Shown here piece by piece: positions 8,958 to 17,708 of a stretch of DNA of 64,000 bases. The translations under genes were made by a program, and so were the position numbers. The DNA comes from Acinetobacter lwoffii. Lineage in GTDB: Bacteria; Pseudomonadota; Gammaproteobacteria; Pseudomonadales; Moraxellaceae. The notes under the pieces were generated by a model. That model worked only from the letters and a program-made list of their open reading frames with translations. It had not been told where the DNA came from and did not search any database. The DNA is taken from positions 19,049 to 83,048 of the forward strand of contig SPVA01000103.1 in the NCBI GenBank assembly GCA_013530545.1, given 5' to 3'. Each line of letters begins with the position of its first letter. Within the stretch, counting starts at the first letter, position 1.

Positions 8958-10232
8958 ATGAAGATCAACAAAGCGTACAAATTTAGGCTTGAGCCTAATG
9001 CGGAACAGGAGCTTGTTTTAAACAAGTTGCTTGGCTCTGCACGTTTTGTTTGGAATCAAATTTTAGCTGTTTCGTTCGAGATGCTTGCTAATAATGAGCG
9101 AATCAACAAAGTTAATTTAGTCAATAAAATTCCTGAATTACGCAAAAAACCTGAATGTGCTTTTCTAGAAAACAGCTCAAATGGCGTTTCACTCCAACAA
9201 AAAGTTCGTGATCTTGGTGATGCTTGGGGGAAGTTTTTTAACAAAAAGGAACAAGCTAAGTTAAAGCAAAAACCATTTAGAGCTAAGAAGCCACGATTTT
9301 TTAAATTATCCGATGGTGGTGAAGTTCAACTTAGACCACTTATGCCACGATTCAAAAAGAAATCTGATGGTTATGATTCCATTCGTATTGTTCAATTTGG
9401 CAGATATTGTTGGGTTAAAGGCAACCAAGTTAAGTTACCTAATGACATTGGCGTTGTGAAATTCAGAAAATCACAAAATATTGTGGGTGAGATTAAGAAC
9501 GTCACAATCTCAAAGCATGTCGGGAAATGGTATGTGTCATTTGGTGCTGAAAACACAGTAGAAGCACCAGTCCACCCATCAAAATCAGCCGTTGGCATTG
9601 ATTTAGGTGTTAAAAAGTTAATTACAACGTCTAGTGGTCAAGTATTCGACCCGATCAATAGTTTCAAGGCCAATCAAGTAAAGTTGGCTAGGCTTCAGCG
9701 CAAGCTGAGAAAGAAAAACAAGTTCAGTCAAAATTGGAAAAAGCTGAATCTCAAGATCAATACATTACACCATCATATTGCCAATATTCGGCATGACTAC
9801 TTGCACAAAGTCACCACAACGCTCAGCAAAAACCACGCAATGATCGTAGTTGAGGACTTAAAAGTAGCCAATATGTCGAAGTCAGCGAAAGGCTCAATCG
9901 AGAAAAAAGGAAAGAATGTTAAAGCCAAGTCCGGCTTAAATAAATCAATCCTGGATCAAGGTTGGTCAATGCTTGTTAATATGTTGGTGTACAAACAGCA
10001 ATGGCGAGGTGGTTTACTCGTTAAAGTTGACCCTAAATATACAAGTCAGACTTGTAGTTCATGTGGTCACGTCTTTAGTTGTGTCGAGTGTAGCTTTGGC
10101 GAGAATGCAGATATTAATGCTTCTCGCAATATTTTGGCGGTAGGACATACCGTTTTGTCTGTGGAGGGTGGATGCGGTAAAGGTCGCCTTGCGAAGCAGA
10201 AAGCAAGTGAAATCCGTGAGGAAGTCACCTAA
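8958..10232 (+). CDS. tnpB: TnpB (OrfB) RNA-guided nuclease-family protein
   Basis: A 424-residue IS605 OrfB/TnpB protein. The N-terminal helix-turn-helix region starts MKINKAYKFRLEPNAEQ. The RuvC-like residues are all present: Asp215 in VGIDLGVKKL, Glu299 in VVEDLKVANM and Asp385 in NADINASRNIL. Between them is a zinc-knuckle-like CSSCGHV-FSCVEC, in which only six residues separate the two CxxC pairs. Most TnpB proteins have about 15-20 there, so an in-frame loss of about 10-13 residues is likely. Family members cut DNA guided by an RNA from the element's right end. Activity here is uncertain because of the contracted finger. Confidence 0.9.
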   Translation: MKINKAYKFRLEPNAEQELVLNKLLGSARFVWNQILAVSFEMLANNERINKVNLVNKIPELRKKPECAFLENSSNGVSLQQKVRDLGDAWGKFFNKKEQAKLKQKPFRAKKPRFFKLSDGGEVQLRPLMPRFKKKSDGYDSIRIVQFGRYCWVKGNQVKLPNDIGVVKFRKSQNIVGEIKNVTISKHVGKWYVSFGAENTVEAPVHPSKSAVGIDLGVKKLITTSSGQVFDPINSFKANQVKLARLQRKLRKKNKFSQNWKKLNLKINTLHHHIANIRHDYLHKVTTTLSKNHAMIVVEDLKVANMSKSAKGSIEKKGKNVKAKSGLNKSILDQGWSMLVNMLVYKQQWRGGLLVKVDPKYTSQTCSSCGHVFSCVECSFGENADINASRNILAVGHTVLSVEGGCGKGRLAKQKASEIREEVT

Positions 10233-10251
10233 GAGCTTTTACTTTTAGAAT

Positions 10252-10283
10252 CCCCCACTTGAACATCGTGAAAGTGGTGGGAG
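10252..10283 (+). repeat. Right-end hairpin of the first tnpB element
   Basis: TCCCCCACTT (10252-10261) pairs with AAGTGG-T-GGGA (10273-10283) as a 10-bp stem with one bulged T. It is followed by GTATGTCAA, probably the element terminus. In TnpB systems the guide RNA scaffold maps to this region. Confidence 0.7.
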
Positions 10284-10326
10284 TATGTCAAAACTAAGCA
10301 GAATGTTTCAGGGGAAGAGTTGAGTG

Positions 10327-13077
10327 ATGAATGCGGCACAATTGCAGAAAACCTTAAGAGCTAGCCAATATACCGAACAGGTATTGGCCAATCACCAGAG
10401 TTTACTGGAACAGGATTATGCAATTGATCAGTTTCAAGGCTCACTCAGTCGGGAATATATTGATCAGCTGGTGCAGCACTGCATCCTGAATATAAGCGAT
10501 GAAGCAACGTGGATGCGCGCAATGCGTATTCTGCGGGCTCGTTTGATGTTTCGCTGGATCTGGCAGGATGCCAATCAACTCACCGATGTCATTACTCTCA
10601 CCCAAGAGCTCTCCGATTTTGCCGATGCCTGCATCTGTGCGGCGAAAGATTTTGCCCGTATTCCGGTCGTTGCCAAGTATGGCCAGCCAATCGGCTATAA
10701 CGGAAAAGTCCAAGATCTGATTGTCATTGCCATGGGGAAACTCGGCGCCCAAGAACTCAATCTTTCCAGTGATATTGACCTGATTTTTGCCTTCGATGAG
10801 CAGGGTGAAACCGATGGACGTAAATGTATTGATGTGCAGCAGTTTTGCATCCTGTGGGGACAAAAACTGATTCATTTGCTGGATCAGATCACGGCGGATG
10901 GCTTTGTATTCCGGGTGGATATGCGCCTGCGTCCCTGGGGTGATGGTTCAGCGCTAGCCATTAGCCACGCGGCCTTGGAAAAATATCTGAGCCAGCATGG
11001 GCGTGAATGGGAACGTTATGCCTGGATTAAAGCGCGTATTGTCAATCCAAGTCCAGAGGGCGACGAGCTGCTGGAGATGACCCGTCCATTTGTATTTCGC
11101 AAGTACGTCGATTACAGCGCTTTTGAAGCCATGCGCGAAATGAAAGCCATGATCGAGCGCGAAGTACAGCGCCGTAATATTGAAGATGATATCAAGCTCG
11201 GTGCGGGCGGCATTCGTGAAGTCGAATTTATCGTGCAGGTCTTTCAATTGATTTATGGCGGGGCCAAACTTGAATTGCAGGATCGGCAATGTCTGGTGAA
11301 TCTAAATCATCTGGATGATGCCGAGTTACTGGATGAACAGGCGGTGCAGGATCTGGAAGATGCCTATTTATTCCTGCGTCGGGTCGAGCACGCGATTCAG
11401 GCACTGAATGACCAGCAAACGCAATCACTACCGACAGAGCCAGAGTTAAGGGCGCGTATAACGGACACGCTTGGTTTTGCTGATTGGGACAGCTTTATGG
11501 CATATCTCAATGAGAAACGTGACAAGGTGATGTATCAGTTTGATCATTTAATTAAGGAAAATGGTCCAGATACCTTGGTTGAAAGTTTTTCACAGCTGGA
11601 AAAGAAACTCAAAGAGGTGTTGGATGAGAATGCGAAAAATCTCGTTTATGAGTTTTGGAATGGGCATGCCTTAAAAAAATTACCGGCAAAGGCGGTACAA
11701 CGTTTAAAAACCTTTTGGCCGCATTTAATTGAAGCCGTTTTACAGTCAAATGATCCTCAGGTGGCGTTGGTACGCTTAATGCCCCTAGTTGAATCAGTGA
11801 TGCGCCGTACGGTATATCTGGTGATGTTAATTGAGAGTAAAGGGGCGTTGCAGCGACTGGTGAAGATGGCCACGGTCAGCCCCTGGATTTGTGAAGAACT
11901 GACCCATTATCCGGTGCTACTGGATGAATTCCTGTCGATGGATTTTGAATTGCCAAAACGTCAGGATCTGGAAGACTCTTTACGTCAGCAACTTTTACGG
12001 ATTGAAATTGATCAGGTCGAAGACCAGATGCGGGTCTTGCGCCTGTTTAAAAAATCTAATGTTCTGGCCGTTGCCGCCAGTGATGTGCTGGCTGAAAGTC
12101 CTTTAATGAAAGTTTCCGATGCCTTGACCGATATTGCTGAAGTATCGGTGAATGCAGCGCTGCATCTGGCCTATCAAATTGTTGCAAAAAAACATGGTTT
12201 TCCACTGGATGCAGAAGGGCAGCGCTGTTCAGTCGAGCATACGGCTTTTGCAGTCATTGGTTATGGTAAAGTCGGTGGAATTGAATTGGGTTATGGCTCG
12301 GATCTGGATCTGGTGTTTATTCACTACATGGGTGAACAGGCCGATACCGATGGACTCAAGCCGATCAGTGGCTTTGAGTTTGCCATGCGCGTGGCACAAA
12401 AATTCATGTCACTGATGACCACGCAAACCTTGGACGGACGCGTATATGAAGTAGATACCCGCTTGCGTCCATCGGGCGAAGCTGGACTTTTGGTCACCAG
12501 TTTGAAAGCTTTTGAACAGTATCAGTTCAAGAGCGCCTGGTTGTGGGAGCATCAGGCTTTGGTACGAGCCCGTCCAATTGCGGGTGAAATGAGTTTAAGA
12601 AAAAAGTTCGAAGTTTTACGCCGGGATATTTTGACTCAGCCTCGCGATGAAAATTATGTACGGGCAGAAGTACTGAAAATGCGTCAGAAAATGAAGGAGC
12701 ATCTCGGTTCTTCTAAAGAGCAAAAAAAACATGGTATTTTTCATTTAAAACAAGATGCAGGTGGTATCGTAGACATCGAATTTATGGCACAGTATGCGGT
12801 GTTGGCTTGGAGTGGGACGAATAAAGATCTCGCCCATTTCTCCGACAATGTACGAATTCTTGAGGATGCCGCAAAATCAGGTTGCTTATCCAGCGACGAT
12901 GCGACTGCTCTGATTCAAGCTTATCTCCGTGAACGCGCCGAGAGCCATCGCTTAGCCCTTGCAAATCAATCCATGCAAGTGTCTGCAAGCGACTGGCACG
13001 ATACCCGAATGACCGTTTGCAAGTTATGGCAAAGACTGATTGATCCAAGTGCAGACTTTGTACTGGATAGTGAATAA
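10327..13077 (+). CDS. glnE: Bifunctional glutamine synthetase adenylyltransferase/deadenylase
   Basis: Adds and removes AMP on glutamine synthetase in response to PII. The protein is about 916 residues and has two nucleotidyltransferase halves. The N-terminal (deadenylase) half has GKLGAQELNLSSDIDLIFAF, DMRLRPWGDGSALA and GAGGIREVEFIVQ. The C-terminal (adenylylase) half has GYGKVGGIELGYGSDLDLVF, DTRLRPSGEAGLLV and DAGGIVDIEFMAQ. The paired acidic residues are intact in both halves. AGGGGA at 10311-10316 serves either GTG 10324 or the adjacent ATG 10327; I use the ATG. The tnpB element ends about 35 bases upstream, so native glnE promoter elements may have been displaced. Confidence 0.95.
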   Translation: MNAAQLQKTLRASQYTEQVLANHQSLLEQDYAIDQFQGSLSREYIDQLVQHCILNISDEATWMRAMRILRARLMFRWIWQDANQLTDVITLTQELSDFADACICAAKDFARIPVVAKYGQPIGYNGKVQDLIVIAMGKLGAQELNLSSDIDLIFAFDEQGETDGRKCIDVQQFCILWGQKLIHLLDQITADGFVFRVDMRLRPWGDGSALAISHAALEKYLSQHGREWERYAWIKARIVNPSPEGDELLEMTRPFVFRKYVDYSAFEAMREMKAMIEREVQRRNIEDDIKLGAGGIREVEFIVQVFQLIYGGAKLELQDRQCLVNLNHLDDAELLDEQAVQDLEDAYLFLRRVEHAIQALNDQQTQSLPTEPELRARITDTLGFADWDSFMAYLNEKRDKVMYQFDHLIKENGPDTLVESFSQLEKKLKEVLDENAKNLVYEFWNGHALKKLPAKAVQRLKTFWPHLIEAVLQSNDPQVALVRLMPLVESVMRRTVYLVMLIESKGALQRLVKMATVSPWICEELTHYPVLLDEFLSMDFELPKRQDLEDSLRQQLLRIEIDQVEDQMRVLRLFKKSNVLAVAASDVLAESPLMKVSDALTDIAEVSVNAALHLAYQIVAKKHGFPLDAEGQRCSVEHTAFAVIGYGKVGGIELGYGSDLDLVFIHYMGEQADTDGLKPISGFEFAMRVAQKFMSLMTTQTLDGRVYEVDTRLRPSGEAGLLVTSLKAFEQYQFKSAWLWEHQALVRARPIAGEMSLRKKFEVLRRDILTQPRDENYVRAEVLKMRQKMKEHLGSSKEQKKHGIFHLKQDAGGIVDIEFMAQYAVLAWSGTNKDLAHFSDNVRILEDAAKSGCLSSDDATALIQAYLRERAESHRLALANQSMQVSASDWHDTRMTVCKLWQRLIDPSADFVLDSE

Positions 13078-13101
13078 TTGTGAGAAATTGGAGTTTGTGG
13101 C

Positions 13102-14028
13102 ATGAATTTGGCTGATCGTGATGGTTTCATTTGGCAAGATGGACAACTAGTTGACTGGCGTGAGGCAAAAACTCACGTATTAACACATACTTTGCATTAC
13201 AGCATGGGTGTGTTTGAAGGCGTCCGTGCTTATGAAACCCCGAATGGCACGGCTATTTTCCGTCTAAAAGAACATACGAAGCGTTTGTTGAATTCTGCAA
13301 AAATTTATCAAATGAAAGTTCCATTTGATCAAGCGGCATTAGAACAGGCTCAAATTGATGTTGTTCGTGAAAACAAATTAGCGTCTTGCTATTTACGTCC
13401 AATTATTTTTATTGGTTCTGAAAAACTCGGTATCGCTGCAACTGACAATACCATTCATGCCGTAGTTGCGGCATGGAGCTGGGGTGCTTACCTCGGTGAA
13501 GAAGCGATGGCGAAGGGTATTCGCGTAAAAACTTCTTCATTTACTCACCATCATCCGAACGTGACCATGTGTAAAGCAAAAGCATCTGGTAACTACACGC
13601 TGTCGATTCTTGCACATCAGGAAGTGGCACATTCAGGTTATGACGAAGCAATGCTGCTCGACCCACAAGGCTATGTATGCCAAGGTTCAGGCGAAAACGT
13701 GTTCCTGGTACGTGATGGCGTGATTCATACGCCTGACATCGCAGGTGGTGCGTTGGATGGTATTACCCGTCAAACCATTATTACCATTGCTAAAGACCTG
13801 GGTTATGATGTAATTGAACGCCGTATTACCCGTGATGAGTTCTACATCGCAGATGAAGCATTCTTTACCGGTACTGCTGCAGAAGTAACACCAATCCGTG
13901 AATACGATGATCGTCAGATTGGTGAGGGTGTACGTGGTCCAATCACCACTCAAATCCAGAAAGCATATTTTGATGCAGTTCAGGGCAAAGATCCTAAATA
14001 TGCACACTGGTTAACATATGTGAAGTAA
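13102..14028 (+). CDS. ilvE: Branched-chain amino acid aminotransferase
   Basis: PLP enzyme for the last step of leucine, isoleucine and valine synthesis. The 308-residue protein has THTLHYSMGVFEGVRAYE near the N-terminus, KAKASGNYTLSILA containing the PLP lysine, GSGENVFLVRDGV, and FFTGTAAEVTPI at the C-terminal phosphate-binding loop. It follows glnE by 24 bases and ends at a strong terminator. In A. baumannii ilvE marks one boundary of the outer-core locus, which fits the genes that follow. Confidence 0.96.
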   Translation: MNLADRDGFIWQDGQLVDWREAKTHVLTHTLHYSMGVFEGVRAYETPNGTAIFRLKEHTKRLLNSAKIYQMKVPFDQAALEQAQIDVVRENKLASCYLRPIIFIGSEKLGIAATDNTIHAVVAAWSWGAYLGEEAMAKGIRVKTSSFTHHHPNVTMCKAKASGNYTLSILAHQEVAHSGYDEAMLLDPQGYVCQGSGENVFLVRDGVIHTPDIAGGALDGITRQTIITIAKDLGYDVIERRITRDEFYIADEAFFTGTAAEVTPIREYDDRQIGEGVRGPITTQIQKAYFDAVQGKDPKYAHWLTYVK

Positions 14029-14046
14029 TTCAGAATTTACTGATTG

Positions 14047-14077
14047 AAAAAACCTCTCATTTGAGAGGTTTTTTTTA
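14047..14077 (+). terminator. Rho-independent terminator after ilvE
   Basis: AACCTCTCA (14051-14059) pairs with TGAGAGGTT (14062-14070), flanked by A and T runs. It separates ilvE from the sugar-transfer cluster. Confidence 0.92.
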
Positions 14078-14156
14078 ACGGATGTACTTATTCTGCTGAA
14101 CTTATGTCATCATATTCAGCATCAAGAAGATTTTAAGATGAGCTTAGGCATACGCA

Positions 14157-14879
14157 ATGAGTAACATCGTTATTTGTATGAAATGGGGAACCAAATACGG
14201 TTCGGAATACGTCAATCGTTTATACAATATGGTTAAACGACATACGACAGTCGACTTTAAAATGGTCTGTCTGACGGATCGTACTGAAGGCATTGATCCT
14301 GCAGTACAATGTTTCCCTATTCCACCTCTGGCATTGCCTGAAGGTGCGCCTGAGCGTGGCTGGAACAAGCTGTCCACTTTTGAGCCTGATCTGTATGGTT
14401 TGGAAGGCAATGCACTCTTCCTCGATCTTGACGTGGTGATTGTCGATAATATCGATGAGTTCTTTACCTATCCGGGTGACTTCCTGATTATTCATGACTG
14501 GAAACGTCCTTGGCGTATTACCGGTAACAGTTCGGTTTATCGGTTTAAACTGGGTGCTTTCCCAGGTCTGTTACCTTATTTCCGTGAACATTTTGATGAA
14601 ATTCGTCAAAAATTCCGTAATGAACAGGCTTATCTGTCCTGGTATGTAGATCGAGAGAAGAAACTGAGCTACTGGCCAGAGAGTTGGTGTAAAAGCTACA
14701 AATATCACTGCCTGCAAAAAATTCCGATGGCTTATTTTAAGCCGCCTGTGAAGCCTGAAGGTGCTAAAATTATTGTATTCCATGGTGAAATTAATCCGCC
14801 AGATGCAGTGAATGGTGGTGGTGGGAAATGGTACCGTTATGTATTGCCATCGCAGTGGATTAAGGATGCTTGGCAGTAA
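14157..14879 (+). CDS. Glycosyltransferase with DLD motif (outer core)
   Basis: A 240-residue putative glycosyltransferase of GT-A type. The stretch GNALFLDLDVVIVDNI contains the DxD motif (Asp90, Asp92) that binds the metal and nucleotide sugar. It begins MSNIVICMKWGTKYGSEYVN, which resembles a conserved Acinetobacter family found at the ilvE end of OC loci. No signal peptide or membrane segment is seen, so it should act on the cytoplasmic face. Sugar and linkage are unknown. Its composition is closer to the housekeeping genes than to the following genes, so it may be the more conserved end of the locus. Confidence 0.75.
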   Translation: MSNIVICMKWGTKYGSEYVNRLYNMVKRHTTVDFKMVCLTDRTEGIDPAVQCFPIPPLALPEGAPERGWNKLSTFEPDLYGLEGNALFLDLDVVIVDNIDEFFTYPGDFLIIHDWKRPWRITGNSSVYRFKLGAFPGLLPYFREHFDEIRQKFRNEQAYLSWYVDREKKLSYWPESWCKSYKYHCLQKIPMAYFKPPVKPEGAKIIVFHGEINPPDAVNGGGGKWYRYVLPSQWIKDAWQ

Positions 14880-14920
14880 GTTATAGAGTTTATTCAAGCT
14901 AATTGTTGATTAGAAGTATT

Positions 14921-15892
14921 ATGGAAAAAATAGATTTTGTTATTGCGTGGGTCGATGGCAATGATGTAAAGCATCGACTTAAAAGGCAACAGTTTCAATC
15001 TACTAATATCGTAAAAGGTTCAGCAGAAGAAACTCGATTTGCTAGTAATGATGAAATCTATTTTTCAATTGCTTCAATTCTTAAATATGTTCCCTATTTT
15101 GGAACAATTTATATTATTACGGATGAACAGCAGCCTGCACATATTCATGATTTTTTCGAACAGGGATTATGTGCTCCTGAGCAGATAAAAATAATTGATC
15201 ATAGAACAATATTTGCTGGTCATGAGCAATACTTGCCTACATTTAATTCTTTAAGTATTGAAACCATGCTTTGGAATATTCCAGGGTTATCAAAGTATTT
15301 TATTTATTTGAATGATGATTTCTTCTTTAATGCCTCATCTGAATTAGATGATTTTTTAGTTGGTGACCAGATAAAAGTCTATGGACATTGGGAAAATAAC
15401 TCCTTAATTAAAGCAAAATTTAATCTACGTAAAGGTCTTAATAAATATTTTGGTAAACCTTTACAGCCTAAATATACAATTGCTCAAATGCTTAGTGCTG
15501 AATTATGTGGATTTAATAAATATTATGAAATTCATCATCGTCCCCATATATTGGATCGTGATGTACTACAAAAGTATTTTCAAAAATACCCTACAACGTT
15601 AACTCAACAGATTAAGCATCGTTTTAGAAGTGCTTTTCAATTTTTACCAGTAGGGCTGAATAATCATTTAAAAATTCGAGAAGAAAAAACAATATTGTGT
15701 GATGATATAAATATCGCTTACTTAAAAAATGAGACTTTAGTATCTACATTTTTATCAGACCTGAATAATCCAGCTGTTAAATTCGGTTGTATTCAGAGTT
15801 TAGATCAATTTGATCCAAAAGAAGCAGAAAAGGTATCTTTGGCTTTAATTGCTAAATTTAAAAACTATTTACCTCTATCTATTCAGCATTAA
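14921..15892 (+). CDS. Stealth-family sugar-phosphate transferase
   Basis: A 323-residue protein with the conserved regions of Stealth proteins. CR1 is KIDFVIAWVDGND at the N-terminus. CR2 is RFASNDEIYFSIASILKYV followed by IYIITDEQQP. CR3 is the segment ending KYFIYLNDDFFF. A later ILCDDINIAY may be CR4. Stealth enzymes transfer hexose-1-phosphate to build phosphodiester-linked surface glycans. That suggests a phosphodiester-linked sugar in this outer core, an inference from family only. I choose ATG 14921 (MEKIDF); an upstream TTG at 14903 is possible. The ribosome binding site is weak. Confidence 0.8.
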   Translation: MEKIDFVIAWVDGNDVKHRLKRQQFQSTNIVKGSAEETRFASNDEIYFSIASILKYVPYFGTIYIITDEQQPAHIHDFFEQGLCAPEQIKIIDHRTIFAGHEQYLPTFNSLSIETMLWNIPGLSKYFIYLNDDFFFNASSELDDFLVGDQIKVYGHWENNSLIKAKFNLRKGLNKYFGKPLQPKYTIAQMLSAELCGFNKYYEIHHRPHILDRDVLQKYFQKYPTTLTQQIKHRFRSAFQFLPVGLNNHLKIREEKTILCDDINIAYLKNETLVSTFLSDLNNPAVKFGCIQSLDQFDPKEAEKVSLALIAKFKNYLPLSIQH

Positions 15893-15901
15893 GAGTTAAT
15901 C

Positions 15902-16663
15902 ATGAAAGTTGTAACTTATTTAATTAATTTAGACGGAAGTGATGAGCGTCTAGCTGCAGCAACTCAGCAGCTTAATAGTGTGGGCTGGAGGTTTGAACGT
16001 TTTGCTGCTTATGATGGTCGGGGTAAAGCACTCTCTGAATTCATAAATTATAATGACGATCAAACTAATAAGGTATTAGGTCGTAGTTTAATGAATTCCG
16101 AGTTAGGTTGTTATTTAAGTCATTATGGATGTGCTGAAAAATTTTTAGCCACTGATGCAGATTATTTAGTGGTTCTGGAAGATGACCTTAAAATTAATAG
16201 TGACTTTAAGATTAAAATTGACAGCATCATTGAATATTTGCACCAACATCAAGATTTAAACTGGTATCTTATTAATATTGCTGCAAAAAAGAAAAAACTA
16301 GCAAAAGATATTACGCAAATAGGGGATATAAGTCTATGGCATGCTTTTTATTTCCCAATTCGTGGCCTAGGGCTAATCTGGTCGCGGCAGGGAGCACAGT
16401 CTTTTGTTGAGGCAGGCAAAACTATAAATATGCCGGTTGATATCTTCTTCCAGTCTTGGTTAAGTCAAAATGGCAAAGGTTTAGGGATTTGGCCACCACT
16501 AGTGAAGCCAGCAGGGGTCGATAGTGATATTTTGGGAACGGTTGCTACTCAGGGGATTTCTCGAAAAATGCTTGAAAATCGTAGTAAATCATATGGCTTT
16601 AAAAAGCAGAAGCGTATGTGGCGTGATCGTTATCATGCACTAAAATATCTGCTAAATTCTTAA
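15902..16663 (+). CDS. Glycosyltransferase family 25 protein
   Basis: A 253-residue member of the GT25 (LPS glycosyltransferase) family. It begins MKVVTYLINLDGSDERLAAA and continues with FERFAAYDGRGK. It then has LMNSELGCYLSHYGCAEKFL and the acidic motif YLVVLEDDLKIN, which are the family's diagnostic blocks. The middle segment FYFPIRGLGLIWSRQGAQSF also fits. Enzymes of this family add galactose or similar residues to LOS outer core in Haemophilus and Neisseria; the donor here is unknown. It follows the Stealth gene by nine bases and is probably cotranscribed. Confidence 0.85.
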   Translation: MKVVTYLINLDGSDERLAAATQQLNSVGWRFERFAAYDGRGKALSEFINYNDDQTNKVLGRSLMNSELGCYLSHYGCAEKFLATDADYLVVLEDDLKINSDFKIKIDSIIEYLHQHQDLNWYLINIAAKKKKLAKDITQIGDISLWHAFYFPIRGLGLIWSRQGAQSFVEAGKTINMPVDIFFQSWLSQNGKGLGIWPPLVKPAGVDSDILGTVATQGISRKMLENRSKSYGFKKQKRMWRDRYHALKYLLNS

Positions 16664-16739
16664 AATTCATCGAATATCTTAATAATTGAATATTTATCAT
16701 TAAAGGAATAAATCAATGAGCATGTTGGAAATAATTTAG

Positions 16740-17678
16740 ATGAAAATATTTAAAAAAACTTATTATATGCTTAAGTTTTATATCATGTATTTTTACAAGA
16801 TTAGAGGCACGAATTTAAAAATTCATAATTACGCAAATATGATTACGCTTAATCCAAAGCCAGAAGAAGTTAAAATACCTAAGCTGATTTGGCTGTATTG
16901 GGAGGGGGATGTACCATTATTTGTGGAAAAATGCATAGAAAATATAAAGCTAATAAATGCAAATTATGAGGTTCATTTTTTAACACCAACAACTGTTGAT
17001 CAATTTATACAGATAGATTTTGATTCTTTAAATATTCATCTACCTCAGCATAAAGCTGATTTAATCAGATTTAAATTACTTTATGTTTATGGAGGAATCT
17101 GGTTAGATGCAAGTATTATCGTTTATGAAAATTTAGATTGGATTCAAGAGTTGGTTTCTCAAAATCAGACCGAAAGTTTTGCCTATTATCGTAAAAAAAA
17201 CACTATCAATATTGATTCTCCAGTCATCGAGAATTGGCTTTTAGCAACGACTCCTAACAATAGGTTTTTTAAAGATTGGTTTGATGAGTTAATGAACGCC
17301 ATGCAGGTTGGCCCTAAAACATATATCAATGAAATTAAACGTACTGTGCCAAATTATGAGAGAATATTTCAAAAGATTAGTAATTTAGAGTACCTGATTT
17401 CCTATGTGGTGTGTCAGGTGATTATGCTGAAAGCATTGCCTAGTATTACTTTAATTGATTGTGATCAAAATGCCTTTTACTATCAGGTAAAAAATAAATG
17501 GGTCAAAGAAAAAACATTAATTGAAATGGCCATCAATCATCATTCAGGTGAATACCCTAAATTGATTAAATTTGCCGGTAAAGAGCGTAAACATATAGGC
17601 GAATTTTATGAAAAAGGAATGTATTTTCAAGATTCACTGCTAGATTTCCATGATGATCAGAGTAAAACCTTATCTTAA
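16740..17678 (+). CDS. GT32-like capsular/LOS glycosyltransferase
   Basis: A 312-residue protein. PKLIWLYWEGDVPLFVEKCI opens the catalytic domain, and the signature QHKADLIRFKLLYVYGGIWL followed by DASI contains the DxS-type nucleotide-sugar motif of the GT32 / sugar-binding DXD family. The first 30 residues are hydrophobic and aromatic (ILE/TYR rich) and may be a membrane-associating helix. The composition is strongly AT-rich. It is the last of the four rightward OC genes and is convergent with the next gene; only 30 bases separate their ends. Confidence 0.78.
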   Translation: MKIFKKTYYMLKFYIMYFYKIRGTNLKIHNYANMITLNPKPEEVKIPKLIWLYWEGDVPLFVEKCIENIKLINANYEVHFLTPTTVDQFIQIDFDSLNIHLPQHKADLIRFKLLYVYGGIWLDASIIVYENLDWIQELVSQNQTESFAYYRKKNTINIDSPVIENWLLATTPNNRFFKDWFDELMNAMQVGPKTYINEIKRTVPNYERIFQKISNLEYLISYVVCQVIMLKALPSITLIDCDQNAFYYQVKNKWVKEKTLIEMAINHHSGEYPKLIKFAGKERKHIGEFYEKGMYFQDSLLDFHDDQSKTLS

Positions 17679-17708
17679 CGCTCTATCAGGTTGGATGATC
17701 TGAACCAC

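Larger units (their letters stand above)
8843..10292 (+). mobile_element. IS200/IS605-group element carrying tnpB only
   Basis: The element spans a subterminal left hairpin (8843-8887), a single tnpB gene and a right-end hairpin (10252-10283), with probable terminal bases ATGTCAA at 10286-10292. No Y1 transposase (tnpA) gene is present, so it must be mobilised in trans, as for IS1341-like solitary tnpB units. The right boundary is supported by the same ATGTCAA ending on the second tnpB element of this window. The left boundary is uncertain and could lie up to about 40 bases further left. It sits between the histidine kinase and glnE and does not break either. Confidence 0.7.

Noticed and set aside
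10441..10875. 144-codon leftward frame inside glnE
   Set aside because: Shadow of conserved nucleotidyltransferase sequence.
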